This document shows, one piece after another, positions 49,120-62,298 of a stretch of DNA of 64,000 nt. The stretch's first letter is position 1; every line of letters starts with the position of its first letter. The position numbers and the translations under genes are program-made. The DNA comes from Diplolepis rosae (Eukaryota; Arthropoda; Insecta; Hymenoptera; Diplolepididae): positions 5,208,001 to 5,272,000 of the forward strand of contig JAPYXD010000727.1 of the NCBI GenBank assembly GCA_030998225.1, read 5' to 3'. The notes under the pieces were generated by a model. It was given only the letters and a program-made list of their open reading frames with translations. It had not been told where the DNA came from and searched no databases.

Positions 49120-51290
49120 GTTTGCCTTTCTTTTTTTGCGTTTTTTCATATATAGCATTCATAATTTTAATCCAAGAAAATAAAAACAAACTGACCCTAT
49201 GCCAAAGAAATGAGAAATTAACAAAAATTCTGTGAATTTTGGGTCAATATAATAACGGAGATGTTATCAAACATGTCATTTTACAATTTTAAATTCAAAA
49301 TACTTTCATCACATGCAGTGGAAATTTAACTCAGAAAATTTCTAACATAAAGTTCATGCATAAAGATCTAGTCTTAAAAAACGATTTTACATATATTCAA
49401 AAATATTTACTAATCAATGTATCATAGAAATGTTCAATTTTTCTCTCAAATGAGCAATGGAATGATTATTTTATTTCGATTAACTGTAATTTTAAAAATT
49501 TTATGTAATAAAAATGAGACAGAAAATAGAATAAGGGATAGAATCTCTTAATGGAAATAAGTATCAAAAAAGATTTTTTGACATGCGAGATCTCTTTTCC
49601 AAGAAGACTGAGATAAGGGGATGCGAATTGTACAAGGCATGCGTAATCCGAAGCTTGTTTTCTAGGGTATTTCTCATTTTTTAGTATCTTAATCAATAAT
49701 ATTTAAAAAATGCAATTCAGCCTCTTTTAACTATATTTAACTAAATATTTTCACTGCAACAAAACTTTTACGGATTTACTTCTTTCAAATTTACAGTCAC
49801 ACAAGATATCTTACTAATTTTTTTTTTAATTAGTAATTAATTCAATTATTTTTCATCCGATAACATTTTTTGGACTTGAAACCGCTGAAGTGTCTTCTCA
49901 TTTTCATCACATGAAAAGATATTGGTTTTATCCACACAATAATAATTTACTCATTTAAATAATGATGCTTTAATAGATTAAGGGGGCATACTCAGACGGA
50001 AATTTTGAAAAACGCATTTTTTAAATAACTTTATATATTAAAGTAGATAATTTTGGGAATGTTTCAAAATTTTAAGACGATTGGAGCAAAATTGTAAAAG
50101 CTAGAGCGTTTTGAAAATAAAAATTTATTCTTGTTAAAAAATTTAAACGTGTTTATCTCAAAAGTACATTTTTGAAGTCGGTGGACATAATTTCTCAAAA
50201 ACTAATGTACCAATCTGTTTGAAATTTTAGACTTATTTTATACATATTTAACTTGTCCATGAACGAAGGATTTTTTTCAAAAAATAATTATAATTCGTTT
50301 AAAAAAATAAAATGATCGATTTTTGGAACAAAAATCGTGATTTTCACTTTAAAAGTTCTCCAAAAATTCAAAACTCTATTTTTTTCAAAATCCTCAGTTC
50401 AAGCACAAGAGAAATTCATCTACTAAAGATATCTTTTTCATTTTTTTATTTTCGATGATCCTGTCTCGAGTTATCATGTCCACAATATAGACACTTTTTT
50501 TAAGAGCCTTCGTAAAATAAACGTAGCAATTATAATTATTTTATGAAAAAATTTCTCCGTGTTTTTTAAATGTTACTTAATGACATACAAAAGTTTTTAA
50601 ATCAATAAATTCATTCATTTTTTAATGAAAAATTCAAGAAAAATCCTATTTTTTGCCCTCTTGACTAAGTATTTCTCCTTAAACTCTATGAAAGTTGACG
50701 ACTGAAATTTTAACTCTTATAATTTAAATTATTTCCGGAGTAAAGTGTTTCAAAATCAAAACCTCTAATATTGCTCCGAAATGATTCTAACACTTTATTT
50801 AAATATGATGGAAAAATGTTTCCTAACGAAATTTATGTCATTATTAGATACTTTATAAAAGTTAAAATGGCCTATGAAGAATTTTAAAACAAGCAATAAT
50901 GAAAAATTTGAAAATAATTGTTCTGAAACTTAACGTACAAGTTTGAAAGCAGAAAATGTCATATAGTATATAGACATTATCAGTTGCAGAATAATTCCTT
51001 CCTACGAATTTTTTAATGCCCCGAGGATAGTGTGGGAGTTTATTTCCCCACCCCTTGATACAGAATCTCTTCTTACGGTCCTGGCGTCACTCTGACGTAA
51101 AACAGAGGTCAAAGTCAATATACACATTATATGGTATCTAGAAGATACCAGCAGAACTTTTTATTTTCTAATAAACTTACCGCTGAGATTTACATTCTAC
51201 ATTAAAAACAGAATTTAAAATACATCATTTTTGCTTATTAAAGCTTAATTTAAATTTTTACCGGTCTCATCGTCGGTACAAAATAAAGTT
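49120..51290. other. Intergenic or intron, nothing recognised
   Basis: AT-rich, without convincing open frames. The stretch 49980-50940 reads like old repeat sequence, but I find no partner in this window. Confidence 0.35.
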
Positions 51291-51829
51291 ACAAATGCGT
51301 AGGGGTAGTTGAAATATGCGGGGTGTAGTTTGAAATGGCAGGAGGGGTTAGCGGGAGTCTCTGATTGGCTGACGGCTTGCGAATGTCCGTGGGAGGGGAG
51401 TGCGTCACCAGAGTCAAAGCCACCAGTGGAGAAAATCAGTTTCAGTGCAGACCTGAACTTCGTCTTTGGAGGTTCTTATTACATCTCCAAATTCTCTAAC
51501 ATTAATAAATTGTAAACTCGCACTGTGCATAGTTTACATTTTAAATTAAAACGAATAAATAAAAATCACGTTATTCAAGAGGATTGTCAGAAAAACGTAC
51601 AACAGTGCGTTATCTCTGTATTTAACTTGTTTCAATTAGTGTTGCAAATATCAAGAGTACTTTAAATCAGGTCTATTAATTATCAAAATATATCCGGTCC
51701 AAGCACGTTTCCGGTTATATCTATTTACTGAGGTCTAGAACTTGTTTTGGTGGATTCGGAATTTGTCGTTTTCTAACGGTCACGCGGATTACCGGCCGGC
51801 GTGTTATGAAAACATCTTCTGCAGTCCAG
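51291..51829 (+). promoter_or_regulatory. Candidate promoter and non-coding first exon of wech paralogue B
   Basis: A GC-richer patch (51300-51480) with GGGGTAG and GGGAGGGGAGTG runs is followed by a strong donor, GTCCAGGTATGT, with GT at 51830. Paralogue B's coding exon begins after an acceptor at 56848, so an upstream leader exon is required. The layout resembles that of paralogue A. Inference. Confidence 0.35.
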
Positions 51830-54357
51830 GTATGTAAGTTCCAATATAGAACGAAATCACCAGTTTTTATGAGTTTTGTTTTTAAAATTTATTTATACTT
51901 TTATGCTTTCAAGTTATCTTGCTCTGTTCTTTTGGTCTTAGAGTTTAAGTTCTATTGGTTAAGTGGTTAGGTCTCTTGGAAATATATTTGGAGTTTCAGC
52001 TTTCTGCATATGTAAACATAATACCGGATACCAAACTCGACAGTTATCTAATAGATTTAAGATTTGTTTTTACATGAGCGAGAAAAATAACCTTGCAATA
52101 TGTATATATCTAATTTGTGTACAAAAATAAAACTGAGCTAAGACTGTTTGACGCTCTGAGCGATCCTCTTTAAGGTCATGGAAAGTAAATCATTTCAGAG
52201 TTCCAGTATTGTTATTTTATTGTTTTATCCCGATTTTTGCAACATTGTTGCTAAATATAAATTGTTGAGTCGTACATGCCAAGAATTGACACTTGAGTAT
52301 AGTTGTCATGATACGATTTTTGGAGTCAGGCGCAGTCTCGTTCAACTGAATGGGTCGGTTTTTCTCTTATTCGGACGGTACAATCGATATCGGGCATTCC
52401 CTGGAGTTTCACTTTCGTTTACACATACATCCCGCATCCGATTGCGACTCATTTAATATATGTCTTATCTTTACAATTAAAATATAGTGCTCATCGCAAC
52501 TTATTTATTCTCTATACAGGTTTTTCCAACTTTGTAGACTAATTTTTTCACGAAGCAGATTACTGATGATTTGGAGGATTTTCTAGCTTTTAGACTGAAC
52601 GACAATTTATTGACTTTTCCAGATCAAGTTTCAATAAAAAAAAGCTATTTTTGTTTACCTACTAACGATAATTTAAAAAATTTATCTAATTTAGCCTTAA
52701 TTTTCATTAATTTCATACGATGTTGTTAATAATTGCTAAAGTCAATTATTAACAACAACATCGTATAAAATTATTATTTGAGGGTCGATACAAGTCCTAT
52801 TTTATGAATATTTTCATTAATAATGATTAAATATAAATCATAGTCAACGAATTTTTGTTTGGAGTTGAATATAACATTTTGCGTTCCTGTTTTATATCTT
52901 TATTTTGTGTATAATATTTATTATCGGATTTGATATTCAATTTTGAGGTCACTTGACAATGGAACGCGAAACGATGTTATTGAAGTCAAAACTTCCAGTG
53001 AAAGCGAAACCAAAGTCTTGGCGCATCTCTCGCGCATCTAGCCTCTGGAATGAAAACGAAATCATAAGATCTTGTTTGTTTTTTCTTAAACTTGAGTTCA
53101 TATCACTGATATGGACTTTTAGAAAAATCTTATCCAAAATTAAACTTAATAAAATTATTTTTCTCATTTAGTTACACGTCTTTTTATAGATAATTTAAAA
53201 ATACAATAAATGCCTTATCTTATCATTTTCTTCTATTAGATGCACACTATTCCGTTTATATGTATCTCAATATTAACAAGTAAATAAAAACAAAATTTAA
53301 TGGGAATTGCTTACATTGTACCTGTGGTAGATGTAGGCGTCTCATTTTGTTTTCATTTATCCATGAAATTTTCTTGTTTACATATTCGAGAATGTTTTCT
53401 CTCTAACAAAACATTCCCCTGTGTAAATTTCATGTCGGATATTTTACCATTTTTGATAAGCGGTAAATTATAGAAATTAGGTTTTGGAATGTTCTAAACG
53501 CATTTAGAAACGCAGGTATAAGACGCCCGCAGGATCTTATCTTATAATAAGCGTTGAGATATAGATAAGAATTTCCATCTTCTTCATGGAAGATTTCTAT
53601 TTAAAATGCAGATGAATCTTGAGCACTCCTATATGTATACCATAAGTTTCTGATGTATTTTGATATATCAAGGAGCAACATTGAATTTTACGATAGTCCA
53701 TTTATTATAAAGCAGATAAGCTTATATGGAGGATAGAAGAAGCATTCAAAATTTTATAAATTTGATAATTTTTCAATTTTCTGATGAATAAAAGTTTATG
53801 GGACGCCTCGTTAACAGTTGAAATGAAAACAGGAAACTGGCTTTTACTTTTACAAGATAGTTTCCTGTTCGTGGAAATGGTTTGGTTTCGAGTCCTCAGG
53901 GTCTGGGATCAAATGATCTGAAATTCAACAGCTCACTGGGTGTCCGTAGTTTATTATTATGGGTTTTTTAGCTTTGAACCTAAAGTACTGGACGTTTGGG
54001 TCTTTCAGCCTTGAAAGATACAATGTTTTTCAAAAGATTCTTTTTCTTTGGCTCCTTCGGGGCAAGTCAATGTACCTGCTTTCTTGATCTCTTGAAAGCA
54101 AGTAGTTTTTAATTTTTAAGTTCATAAAACACTTTAAAATAAATTTTACTGGCACTCAACTGAACGACGAGTTTGGCCTTGAATGAACCATTGAATTTTT
54201 TCCAAGTTCTTCAGAAGTAAAATTTATTAGCAATCATTTAAGTAAAATTCAATTAGCATCCTTTTTGACGACTTCAATTATGATTTAACTTCTACTGTTA
54301 CATAATGAGACTCCAGATAATAATTCTCATTCAAGTAGCATTAGATTTTTAGAAATT
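51830..54357 (+). other. Presumed leader intron of paralogue B, first part
   Basis: No gene recognised. It contains the 52715 hairpin. Small open frames (for example 52178-52456 and 52949-53171 on both strands) lack motifs and are not called. Confidence 0.35.
52715..52766. repeat. Short near-perfect hairpin
   Basis: ATACGATGTTGTTAATAATT is mirrored by AATTATTAAC and ACAACATCGTAT after a loop of about 7 bases, with one 3-base bulge. It is too short in loop and arm to be called a microRNA precursor. Confidence 0.7.
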
Positions 54358-55028
54358 TTAAGGTAGTACGATCACGAAAATTAGACCTCAGGCAAAAATA
54401 GATAATTTTCCTTTCAAGAATAGCAATATTATTTTTGAAGGGCTAATTTGAAAGAGAAAAGATTATTTTTTCTGAAAAAGATTTGAAACACAAAAAATAA
54501 TGTTATTAATAAATTTTATTTTTGCCCAAACTTATTTTCTTATCGCTTCGAGTCAAATTTTCAAAAATGATGCGATTCTAATAAATCACGGTTCATTTTT
54601 TAGAAAAAAGATTCTCTATAACTTGACCGTTTCCTATTTTTGAAATTTAATTTATTATTATCAAATACAGCAATTTGTTTATAAAAATTTTGTTTTGAAA
54701 AATTGTTTTTTTATCATTTCAGCCATTAAAGAATTCATTTTCAAAAATCAGAAACGGTCAAGTAGTAGAGAATCTTTTTGCTAAAAAAATGAATCATGAT
54801 TTATTAGAATCACATTATTTTTAAAAATTTGACTCGAAGCGATAAGAAAATAAGTTTGGGCAAAAATAAAATTTATTAATAACATTATTTTTTTGTGTTT
54901 CAAATTTTTTTCATGAAAAATAATCTTTTCTCTTTCAAATTACCCCTTCAATAATAATATTGCTATTCTTGAAAGCAAAATTATCTATTTTTGCCTGAGG
55001 TCTAATTTTCGTGATCGTACTGCCTTAA
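54358..55028. mobile_element. TTAAGGTAGT foldback family, best complete copy
   Basis: The left end is TTAAGGTAGTACGATCACG; the right end is CGTGATCGTACTGCCTTAA, its inverse with one change. The 671-bp body is palindromic throughout. TTAA at both ends may be the target site, as in piggyBac-type transposition, though the element carries no transposase. Confidence 0.88.
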
Positions 55029-56848
55029 CAGTTTCTAAATTTTAGTTTTTGAATTCGGTATTACTTTTTCAGATGTTTGTATAGTCAAGAGAGATTATGA
55101 CAAGGGAACTACTTTCTTAACAGGAACTTATCGCTGGCAATGTGAGTCGTAAACGATAACAGAGGTCTTTATAAATATTGATCCTTCCTCTTGGTTAGAT
55201 TACGAAGCTTTCAAGCTAAAAACTCCGAATTCCTATCTACGAAATTAAAAAAAATGATAACCATTCTTTTGGTAGTGGATGTTAATAATGATTTAGTATT
55301 TTGGGAAAATAATTTTTGAAGTATGTTTATTTCGTTGTCTGGAGTGACAAGCATCCGGTCAGAAGAAAATTCATCTGGAGCTTTCTAGTTTCGACAGCTT
55401 GAAAACATGAACCTGCATTATTTTCGTCAGTGACCGATGGTCGGGGCTGGGCTTAAAAACCCAACAGTAATGGGCCCCGTATCACGTGAGCCTTTCTATG
55501 CACGGGTGGTTTCGGTTTCTTGGAAATGCGGTCCTCCTTCAGAGAGACCGACGGCTGTTCCGTATTTATCTGCTCGACAAATGTTCTGGAAGGTCCAGAA
55601 GCTTGCCTCCGGAAAATCCATCTTTCAACAATCGCGAGAAACCTTTGCAGCCCCTAAAACCCAAAGCAGAGGTAGTTGAAAGGCCGTTTGGAATTTTTTC
55701 TGCCCTTAGCTTAGACCATAACAAAAGCATGGCAACGGCCAAATTTTTGTCTCTTTCTTTCTTCAAAACAATAACTCAAGCTGATATTCGTCAATAAATT
55801 TTAATACCAATTTTTTGAAAGTTTTCATTTTTTAAATGTTTATTATTTGAAATAAAATTGAATTATTGTAAATATTTGTATTAAATAAGATTTGAAAATA
55901 TATTGCTCCAAAATGATTAATTTGAATTGAGAAAGTTTTGAAGAAATTGAGTTACTCCAAAACTCATTATAACAACTAATGAGAAAAGAGATCTTTTGAT
56001 TTTCAAAACTTTGCCCTAATGCTACAGAACTTAAAAAAATTTCTAATAACAAAAAAGGTGATAAATCAGTGTTATAAATGTATGGAGGATTTTAGCGCTA
56101 AAAGTCTGGTTTAAATTCCTAATCGTGTCGATCTTCGTTTGAAAGAATTCAGCTGAACTTTAGAGTAATACGAAATCATAAACACCCTGGGTTATTAGGT
56201 CGCATTTCGGAAGACGTTTGCAAGGCCAAAACCAGTAACTGAGGATGTGGAAGGGGACGTACTAGATACTAGAGTCCCTTGGATGGAAAGAGAAAGCGAG
56301 AAGGGTACTCCTAAATTTCCCGTGGTTATTGATTTGTAGGGGTCCCGTGAATAAGAGAGAGCAGGACCCCATTCCTGAATCCCAGGACCTAATGGTTCTC
56401 TTGCCCTTAAACTCCAATGACAGGGGCCTGTCCTGGTGTGTTCGTCCTGATTTCCAAAGTTAATCAGACTAGTTTTTATTCTTAGCAGATCTTTTTTATT
56501 CCTAATACACATTCCATGAAGAAATGTAGTTTCTATAAAAGCTAATGTGCAAAAAAATATTATTCATTTTATTTTAGTCTATCACTATTATAGCTTTTGA
56601 TAGCCAAATTATTTTTATCCTGATAGAGTGAATGTCTTTTTCAAAATAACAAGTATATCCTGTAAAGTAGATCTTTTGTAAAAGAAAATATTGACTGTTT
56701 TTTTGTAGAATAAATGAAAAATTCATTTAAAATTTGTTTAGATTTGTAATTTTACGACTATTTTCAAATTTTGAGGTAGTTGTTCTGGTACTATCTGTTA
56801 AGAAAAATCTAAAAATTTTAATAAATTATATTTATTTCTCTGTTTCAG
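55029..56848 (+). other. Presumed leader intron of paralogue B, last part
   Basis: Two more GC-balanced patches, at 55420-55700 and 56195-56480, carry open frames of 80-105 codons without recognised motifs and are not called. The segment ends at the acceptor CTGTTTCAG (56848). Confidence 0.35.
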
Positions 56849-56915
56849 ATTAAAATTTACGAAGTGGACGTTGAACTAAAACGTCGCAAAGCTTCGTAAA
56901 ATTAAAAAATTCACG

Positions 56916-59398
56916 ATGGCTCACGGTAGTGCTTTCGAGTTTGGGGTAAGACTTTATTAAGAGTGTAATTCATAAAATGTTATCCTATTTTATATTAAGG
57001 TGGAAGATGAAGAAACTACTAATGTAAGATTTATTGAATTAAAGGAATTTTGTTTTTTTGCAGGCGCCAAACTCACCTTGGACGAGTTTTTACAATTTGA
57101 ATAGAGGGTTCACGAACACGAGTCCGTTGGGTCCGGTGGGCTCCACGAGCAGCTCACCATCGCAATTTTATAGTGGATCTCCAGATTCAATGCATTCTTT
57201 TCCATCATTAATTAGTGGTGTATTGCAAGTTGTTAATGGAGATAGTTTTGGATTCAACTATGACCGCCTAACACCTGATCCTTTCAATGGATTTTCATAC
57301 AGAGAATGTACCTGTACAGACATTATTTGTGATTACTGTTCCAGTAGGAGCAGAGTGAGTTTCAAACGATACTAAGCATTTTAGCACAATAGTTTAAATT
57401 AAATTGACATTTGCTTAATTCATTTTTTTTCAAACAGTTTCAAGCGAGATTGAGTAACTCACACTCGCCGGACTATATGATATCCCACTCGACGTCAGCA
57501 GGAACACCAAGTCCTCCTCTGCAAATCTCTTATCCTATGGCGTGGTCAATTATTATCTGTGATCGTCATCCAGACGCTTCAAATTATTACTGTCAAACTT
57601 GTAGTAAACCTGTTTGTGGAGAGTGTGGTTTAATGTATCATAATAAACACATTACACTGAATCTATCTGAAGCTGTTGACGGTGCTGCTGATCAGGCAAA
57701 TCAGGTTGTATCCGACGCCATGTTTGGAATAAGGATTTTTACAGAAGATTTGGAAGAAGTTTTGGTAAGTTCTTGAATTTAAAAAGAGCTAATTTCAATT
57801 GAATGCGAAACTTTTGAAGTGATAATTCTTTTTGTATACATTTTTATTTGTAAATTTATTTGATTGCAGGCAGCTGTTAATACACTTGAACAGAGATCAA
57901 AGCAGGCGTCAGAGGACGTAACAAGTCTTGTAAGGCGTTTGATAATTGCTCTGGAGGACAGGGAAAGGAAAATCTTAAAGGAGATTGAAAGGTCGAAAAT
58001 GATCAAAATGGCATCACTTAAGTCTAAAGACCAAACTATCAGAGCAAACGTCACAAAATTGAAGGATACTGTAGAAAGGCTTAGCAGGTATATTGAAGCA
58101 TCGAAATTAACAAGTAATCCTGTGGACTTAGTTATGGCAAAAGATAAGGCTTCGGTAGATGTCGCTCAGATTCGACAAAGTCGAAGGGTTCGTGTTTCAC
58201 CCGAAGAAAATTGGATCTCTTTTAGCGGGCCAGATAATATTGTGCTAGAAGCTATTTCCAATTTGGGTTCAATCGCTTTGAACAATCCAGGCCCTATTGG
58301 TGATCGAAGATTGTGGAGAGGACGCGGTGCTTCTCCTCCACAACAAGTTTTCCCTGTTAAAGCGCTTCCTCTTCCACCAATTCCTCGAGGCAGGCCCGTT
58401 CCAGGGAATAATTTTCCAATCATCATCTGGTCAGACAAGCATAGCAGCTACTCACGTAAACTGTCTGTGACGTCTATTGGAAATAAAGGAGCAGATAGCG
58501 ATAAACTTTGCAGACCATGGGGTGTCGCGTGTGATAAAGAGGGACACGTTCTTGTAGCAGACAGGTCAAACAATCGAATTCAGGTTTTCCGTGAGGATGG
58601 TACTTTTATTAGGAGGTTCGGCAGTTCAGGTACTGGTCCTGGACAGTTCGATAGACCTGCTGGACTTACCGTCGATGGACGTCGACGAATCATCGTCGCT
58701 GATAAGGACAATCATCGTATCCAGGTCAGTATCAATAAAAATTATGAAAGAAAATATATCTATCAAAATGTGGAGGAATCTTAATATAATAATACAATAC
58801 ATTATTTCTTCAGATACTGACTATGGAGGGAGTCTTTTTGGATATGTTTGGTGAAAAAGGAATCCAATGTGGTCAATTCAATTATCCTTGGGATGTAGCT
58901 ACGAATTCAGAGTGTCAAATCGTTGTCTCAGACACCAGAAACCACAGAGTCCAGCTTTTCAGTTCTGAAGGAGTTTTTCTCAGAAAATTTGGTACTGAGT
59001 ACTCATCGGCTACGTGGAAAATTTTAGAGTCACCGCGTGGCGTGGCATTTACTCCAGAAGGCAACGTCGCTGTGACTGACTTCAATCTCCATCGAGTTGT
59101 CGTAATTGAAGCTGATTTTTCAAGTGCTAAAATTCTGGGTTTTGAAGAAGGAGGCCACAAGCTATTCTCCAGACCTCAAGGATTGATTGTTGACGATCAA
59201 GGTAACTTCGTAGTAGCTGATTCGAAAAATCACAAGGTTCAGATTTTTAATAAGGTTGGTGTGCCTAAAGACCAGTTTGGTGGAGAGCACTGTGATATGG
59301 ATGGATATTTTCTGGATCGTCCTTCTGGCATTGCTTTGACATCAAGCGGTAGAATTGCTGTCGTTGATTTTGGCCACCATCGTGTCGTGATAGTTTAA
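56916..59398 (+). CDS. wech: Wech/LIN-41-type B-box NHL protein, paralogue B
   Basis: Five coding exons join in phase 0: 56916-56945, 57064-57354, 57438-57764, 57870-58724 and 58814-59398, giving 695 residues. The tiny first exon encodes MAHGSAFEFG, ending at the same F-[DE]-F-G splice point as paralogue A. Next come an S/P-rich stretch, a CTCTDIICDYC cluster, a B-box (CDRHPDASNYYCQTCSKPVC, about 148-185), a coiled coil (about 217-310), a conserved linker (NNPGPIGDRR) and six NHL repeats (about 427-695). Repeat cores include LCRPWGVACDKEGHVLVADR and FDRPAGLTVDGRRRIIVADK. No RING, as in Drosophila Wech. The role inferred from the family is NHL-dependent RNA binding and, in fly, muscle attachment. 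The intron at NHRIQ/ILT is absent in A. The symbol is given to this copy tentatively; either copy could be the orthologue. Confidence 0.92.
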
Positions 59399-60527
59399 AG
59401 ATCGATCTAATATTCTCTCTCAAAAAAAAAAAATATATATGATGATGAAGAAAGCAAGAGAGATGGTAACTGAGAAATGCTAAATGCACTAGCTCATGTT
59501 TTGCGCCCATTAAAATGGGCGAAGCAATATTTTCATATAAATTGTATAAAAATTCATGGAAAGGATTTTCAAATGTTTAAAAAGCATTTCATCCTTCGAC
59601 AAAGGCTGTCGACAAGAGGAAGTCTTCAAGTTACTCTTATTTCTTATACAGTATTATTCATGTTTGGAAAGTTGAATGAATTTTATTTGCTCAGATTTTT
59701 CACAGATATACCTGAAAGAGAATGTGTGGAGCTAATCTTGATTTTATGTATTCGACAGGTATAATGTGAACAAAATTCAAAGTAGCAATGGCTCTTAAAA
59801 TTTGCTAATCTTTTACTCTAATAAGAGTTTGTGTTGTTGAATAGAGAAAGCTACCTGTAAAATTCTTATATCCGAGCATATCACACTTTTAGTGAAAAAA
59901 ACGAAAGCACCACATAGTATTGTTTGCTGATTTATTTTAAAACTCTAAATCTTAGTCTAATTACTAGAGTACATGATACTGTAGTTATAACTGTTTGATC
60001 CTCAAGCATAGGATAAAAAACAGTTAATATTTAAGAAAAAAGGAAGTTGGGCAAGTTTAAAGGATACCTTATATTTTGTCCTGGGGGTAGAATTTTTTAT
60101 GTCAGATTTCATTGACTACAAAGAGTTCAGGTTGCGTGACTTAGATTTTTGCTCTTGATAATGCAAGTCTCTTTCTTGAATCATAAAATAGAAAACTTTA
60201 GCAAAGAAAAATATGATTAAAGTTGATTTAAATGTGTAGTGTTGTTGCATCAAGTCTTCCAGAAGCTTCTGCAAAATATCTAAACTTGCGTCGCGTAACC
60301 TGACTTATGTCAAAACTATATTTGAATTATTTTAGATAATTGCGTGTTTCAATTTATCGATGTATCCTTCGTGCTAAAATTATTGATTTTCCAATAGGAA
60401 GAAAATCAGTAAAAAATAATAGCCACCGTTCGCTCTTTTTTGGTTTAGTTAAAGCAACACGAAAGATATCGATTGCATTTACAGTATAAGACTGAAATAA
60501 GACTGATTATAAATGCCAAGATTCTGT

Positions 60528-60560
60528 TTTCTCTTTGAATGTTGTCCAACACATTAAAGA
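60528..60560 (+). promoter_or_regulatory. 3' block shared with paralogue A
   Basis: TTTCTCTTTGAATG followed by TTGTCCAACACATTA, matching 41012-41044. It lies about 1.1 kb after the stop codon here, against about 170 bp in paralogue A. Confidence 0.5.
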
Positions 60561-62291
60561 CGAGCGGTTAATGTGTGGCCGTAAAAATAAGTTGTATTTT
60601 AAAGACAGTGGACAAAAGCAGGTTCATTCTACCCAGGTAAAGGGAAAAGATCTCGAACTCTCCTGCGCTAAAATCTAGTGTCTCTCTTCTTACAATATAG
60701 AATGTGTCTAGACGTAGTCTTGCGCGTATTTCACGATATGTGTCGTAGTTTTAGATGTCGTCTACACTGTTAGTCTTTTATTCAGATCTTTCACACTATT
60801 ATTTTCTTCAATCACGAGATGATATTTTATCAAAATTGAGTATCTGCAGAGAATCAATTCAAAATGCCTCTCAGAAAAGTTGAGAACCAAAATTTTTCCA
60901 AATTTTACGTAGCTCGTGATTATATCAAAGATGTAAATTCGAGATCTACTTTATTGTGATTTTTTAAGATTTTTTTGATGATTAAGTAAAAAGGTTTGTG
61001 ATTTAAAAACATAAGATTTTTGCGATGACAACAGCAGTAACGCCGAAGTTGTTTTTTGTAAGAATATTAAAGCAACACGAGATACAGTAATTATTTTTTA
61101 AAATTTATTACAATCAACACAAGTCGAAAAGGCCTAGAAACGCTAACTGGCAAATTTCCATTCCAAATATGGATTCCAATTAGATTTAAAAAAGCCTTGA
61201 GAATTTTATTTAGAATTTGATGTTAAATTTTCAAATTACTTTGCCAACTATCTCTGAAATTCTAAAGCCTTACTTCAATATTAGTACGCCAAGTAACTGA
61301 AAACATTAATGGTTTTAAATTTAATACATTTTATGATTTTTTCTTAAGTTAAGATTTTGATAGTCCCATGTTATCGTGTTTCATATTAGGAATACAGTCA
61401 CGAAGAAAGTTTTCATAATTGATTTGTACAGAATGCAAAAACTTCCACAAATAGTATCTAATTATTATTCGTTCACTGAAATGCTTTCACCTTTATAAGC
61501 CAATATGACTAAATTTTTTGTGTATGGTCTCTTCTTTGATCTACGCTAGTCACACATTCCAAATTAGTTGTAATAGTTTTTGTATTTTGCTCAATGTACG
61601 TCACAGAGACCGCTTTTGATTGTAATTTATACATAAAAAATCATAAACATAAAAAAGTGATTTGTACACTTAAAATCAAAATACATATTTTTGCATCAAA
61701 ACGCCAGAATATTGTGAAATTCCAAGTTTCGGAATCTATAAGAATACTCGTTTATACGGTCCAATATATTATATTTAACATATTTGTATTACGTAAAATA
61801 AAACTTTGACTTCAAAATTTGTCTTTAAAAAGGCGCTTCTCGTCTCTAAAGTAAATACTTGAGGAACGAATAAAAGGGCTATTTGGCGTTTTTGATTTGT
61901 CGTTTTTCATAATATGTACTTCCATCGAGCCTAAAAAAAATGTGCAACGAAAATCGTAGCTTCGTTATTTCCTCACAGCAGAAACAAATTGATAATTTAC
62001 CGAAATCAAAACGTACCTTCTTAGAGGAAATCAAAAAATGTATGTTCGCCTAGAGCGTTGTGTATTCTGTAAAGCATAGATTTAATTAATCAGGCTGTCA
62101 AAGAATTTTGATGTACAAATATAGCGAATAATTGCACGATTGCTTTTTGAATTTTTCACACTTTAAGTAAAAAAATTTCCGAGGATCTTATACGTGTCTT
62201 TCTCTTGTATAAATGCTAACAATTCAGAAATCGATCGTACAATTGTGATAGATATTTAAACTGAAAGCACATGTTTAAACTCTCCATGTAC

Positions 62292-62298
62292 CTACCTC
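62292..62298 (+). promoter_or_regulatory. let-7 family seed match (CTACCTC)
   Basis: CTACCTC complements let-7 bases 2-8. lin-41/wech genes are established let-7 targets, but the site is 2.9 kb past the stop codon and a 7-mer is expected by chance every 16 kb. Weak. Confidence 0.25.

Noticed and set aside
55437..56512. Open frames of 66-105 codons on both strands before wech B
   Set aside because: Less AT-biased patches but no recognisable domain, and they overlap each other on opposite strands.
59477..59764. 95-codon frame just after wech B
   Set aside because: Within the likely 3'-UTR, no motif, no splice evidence.
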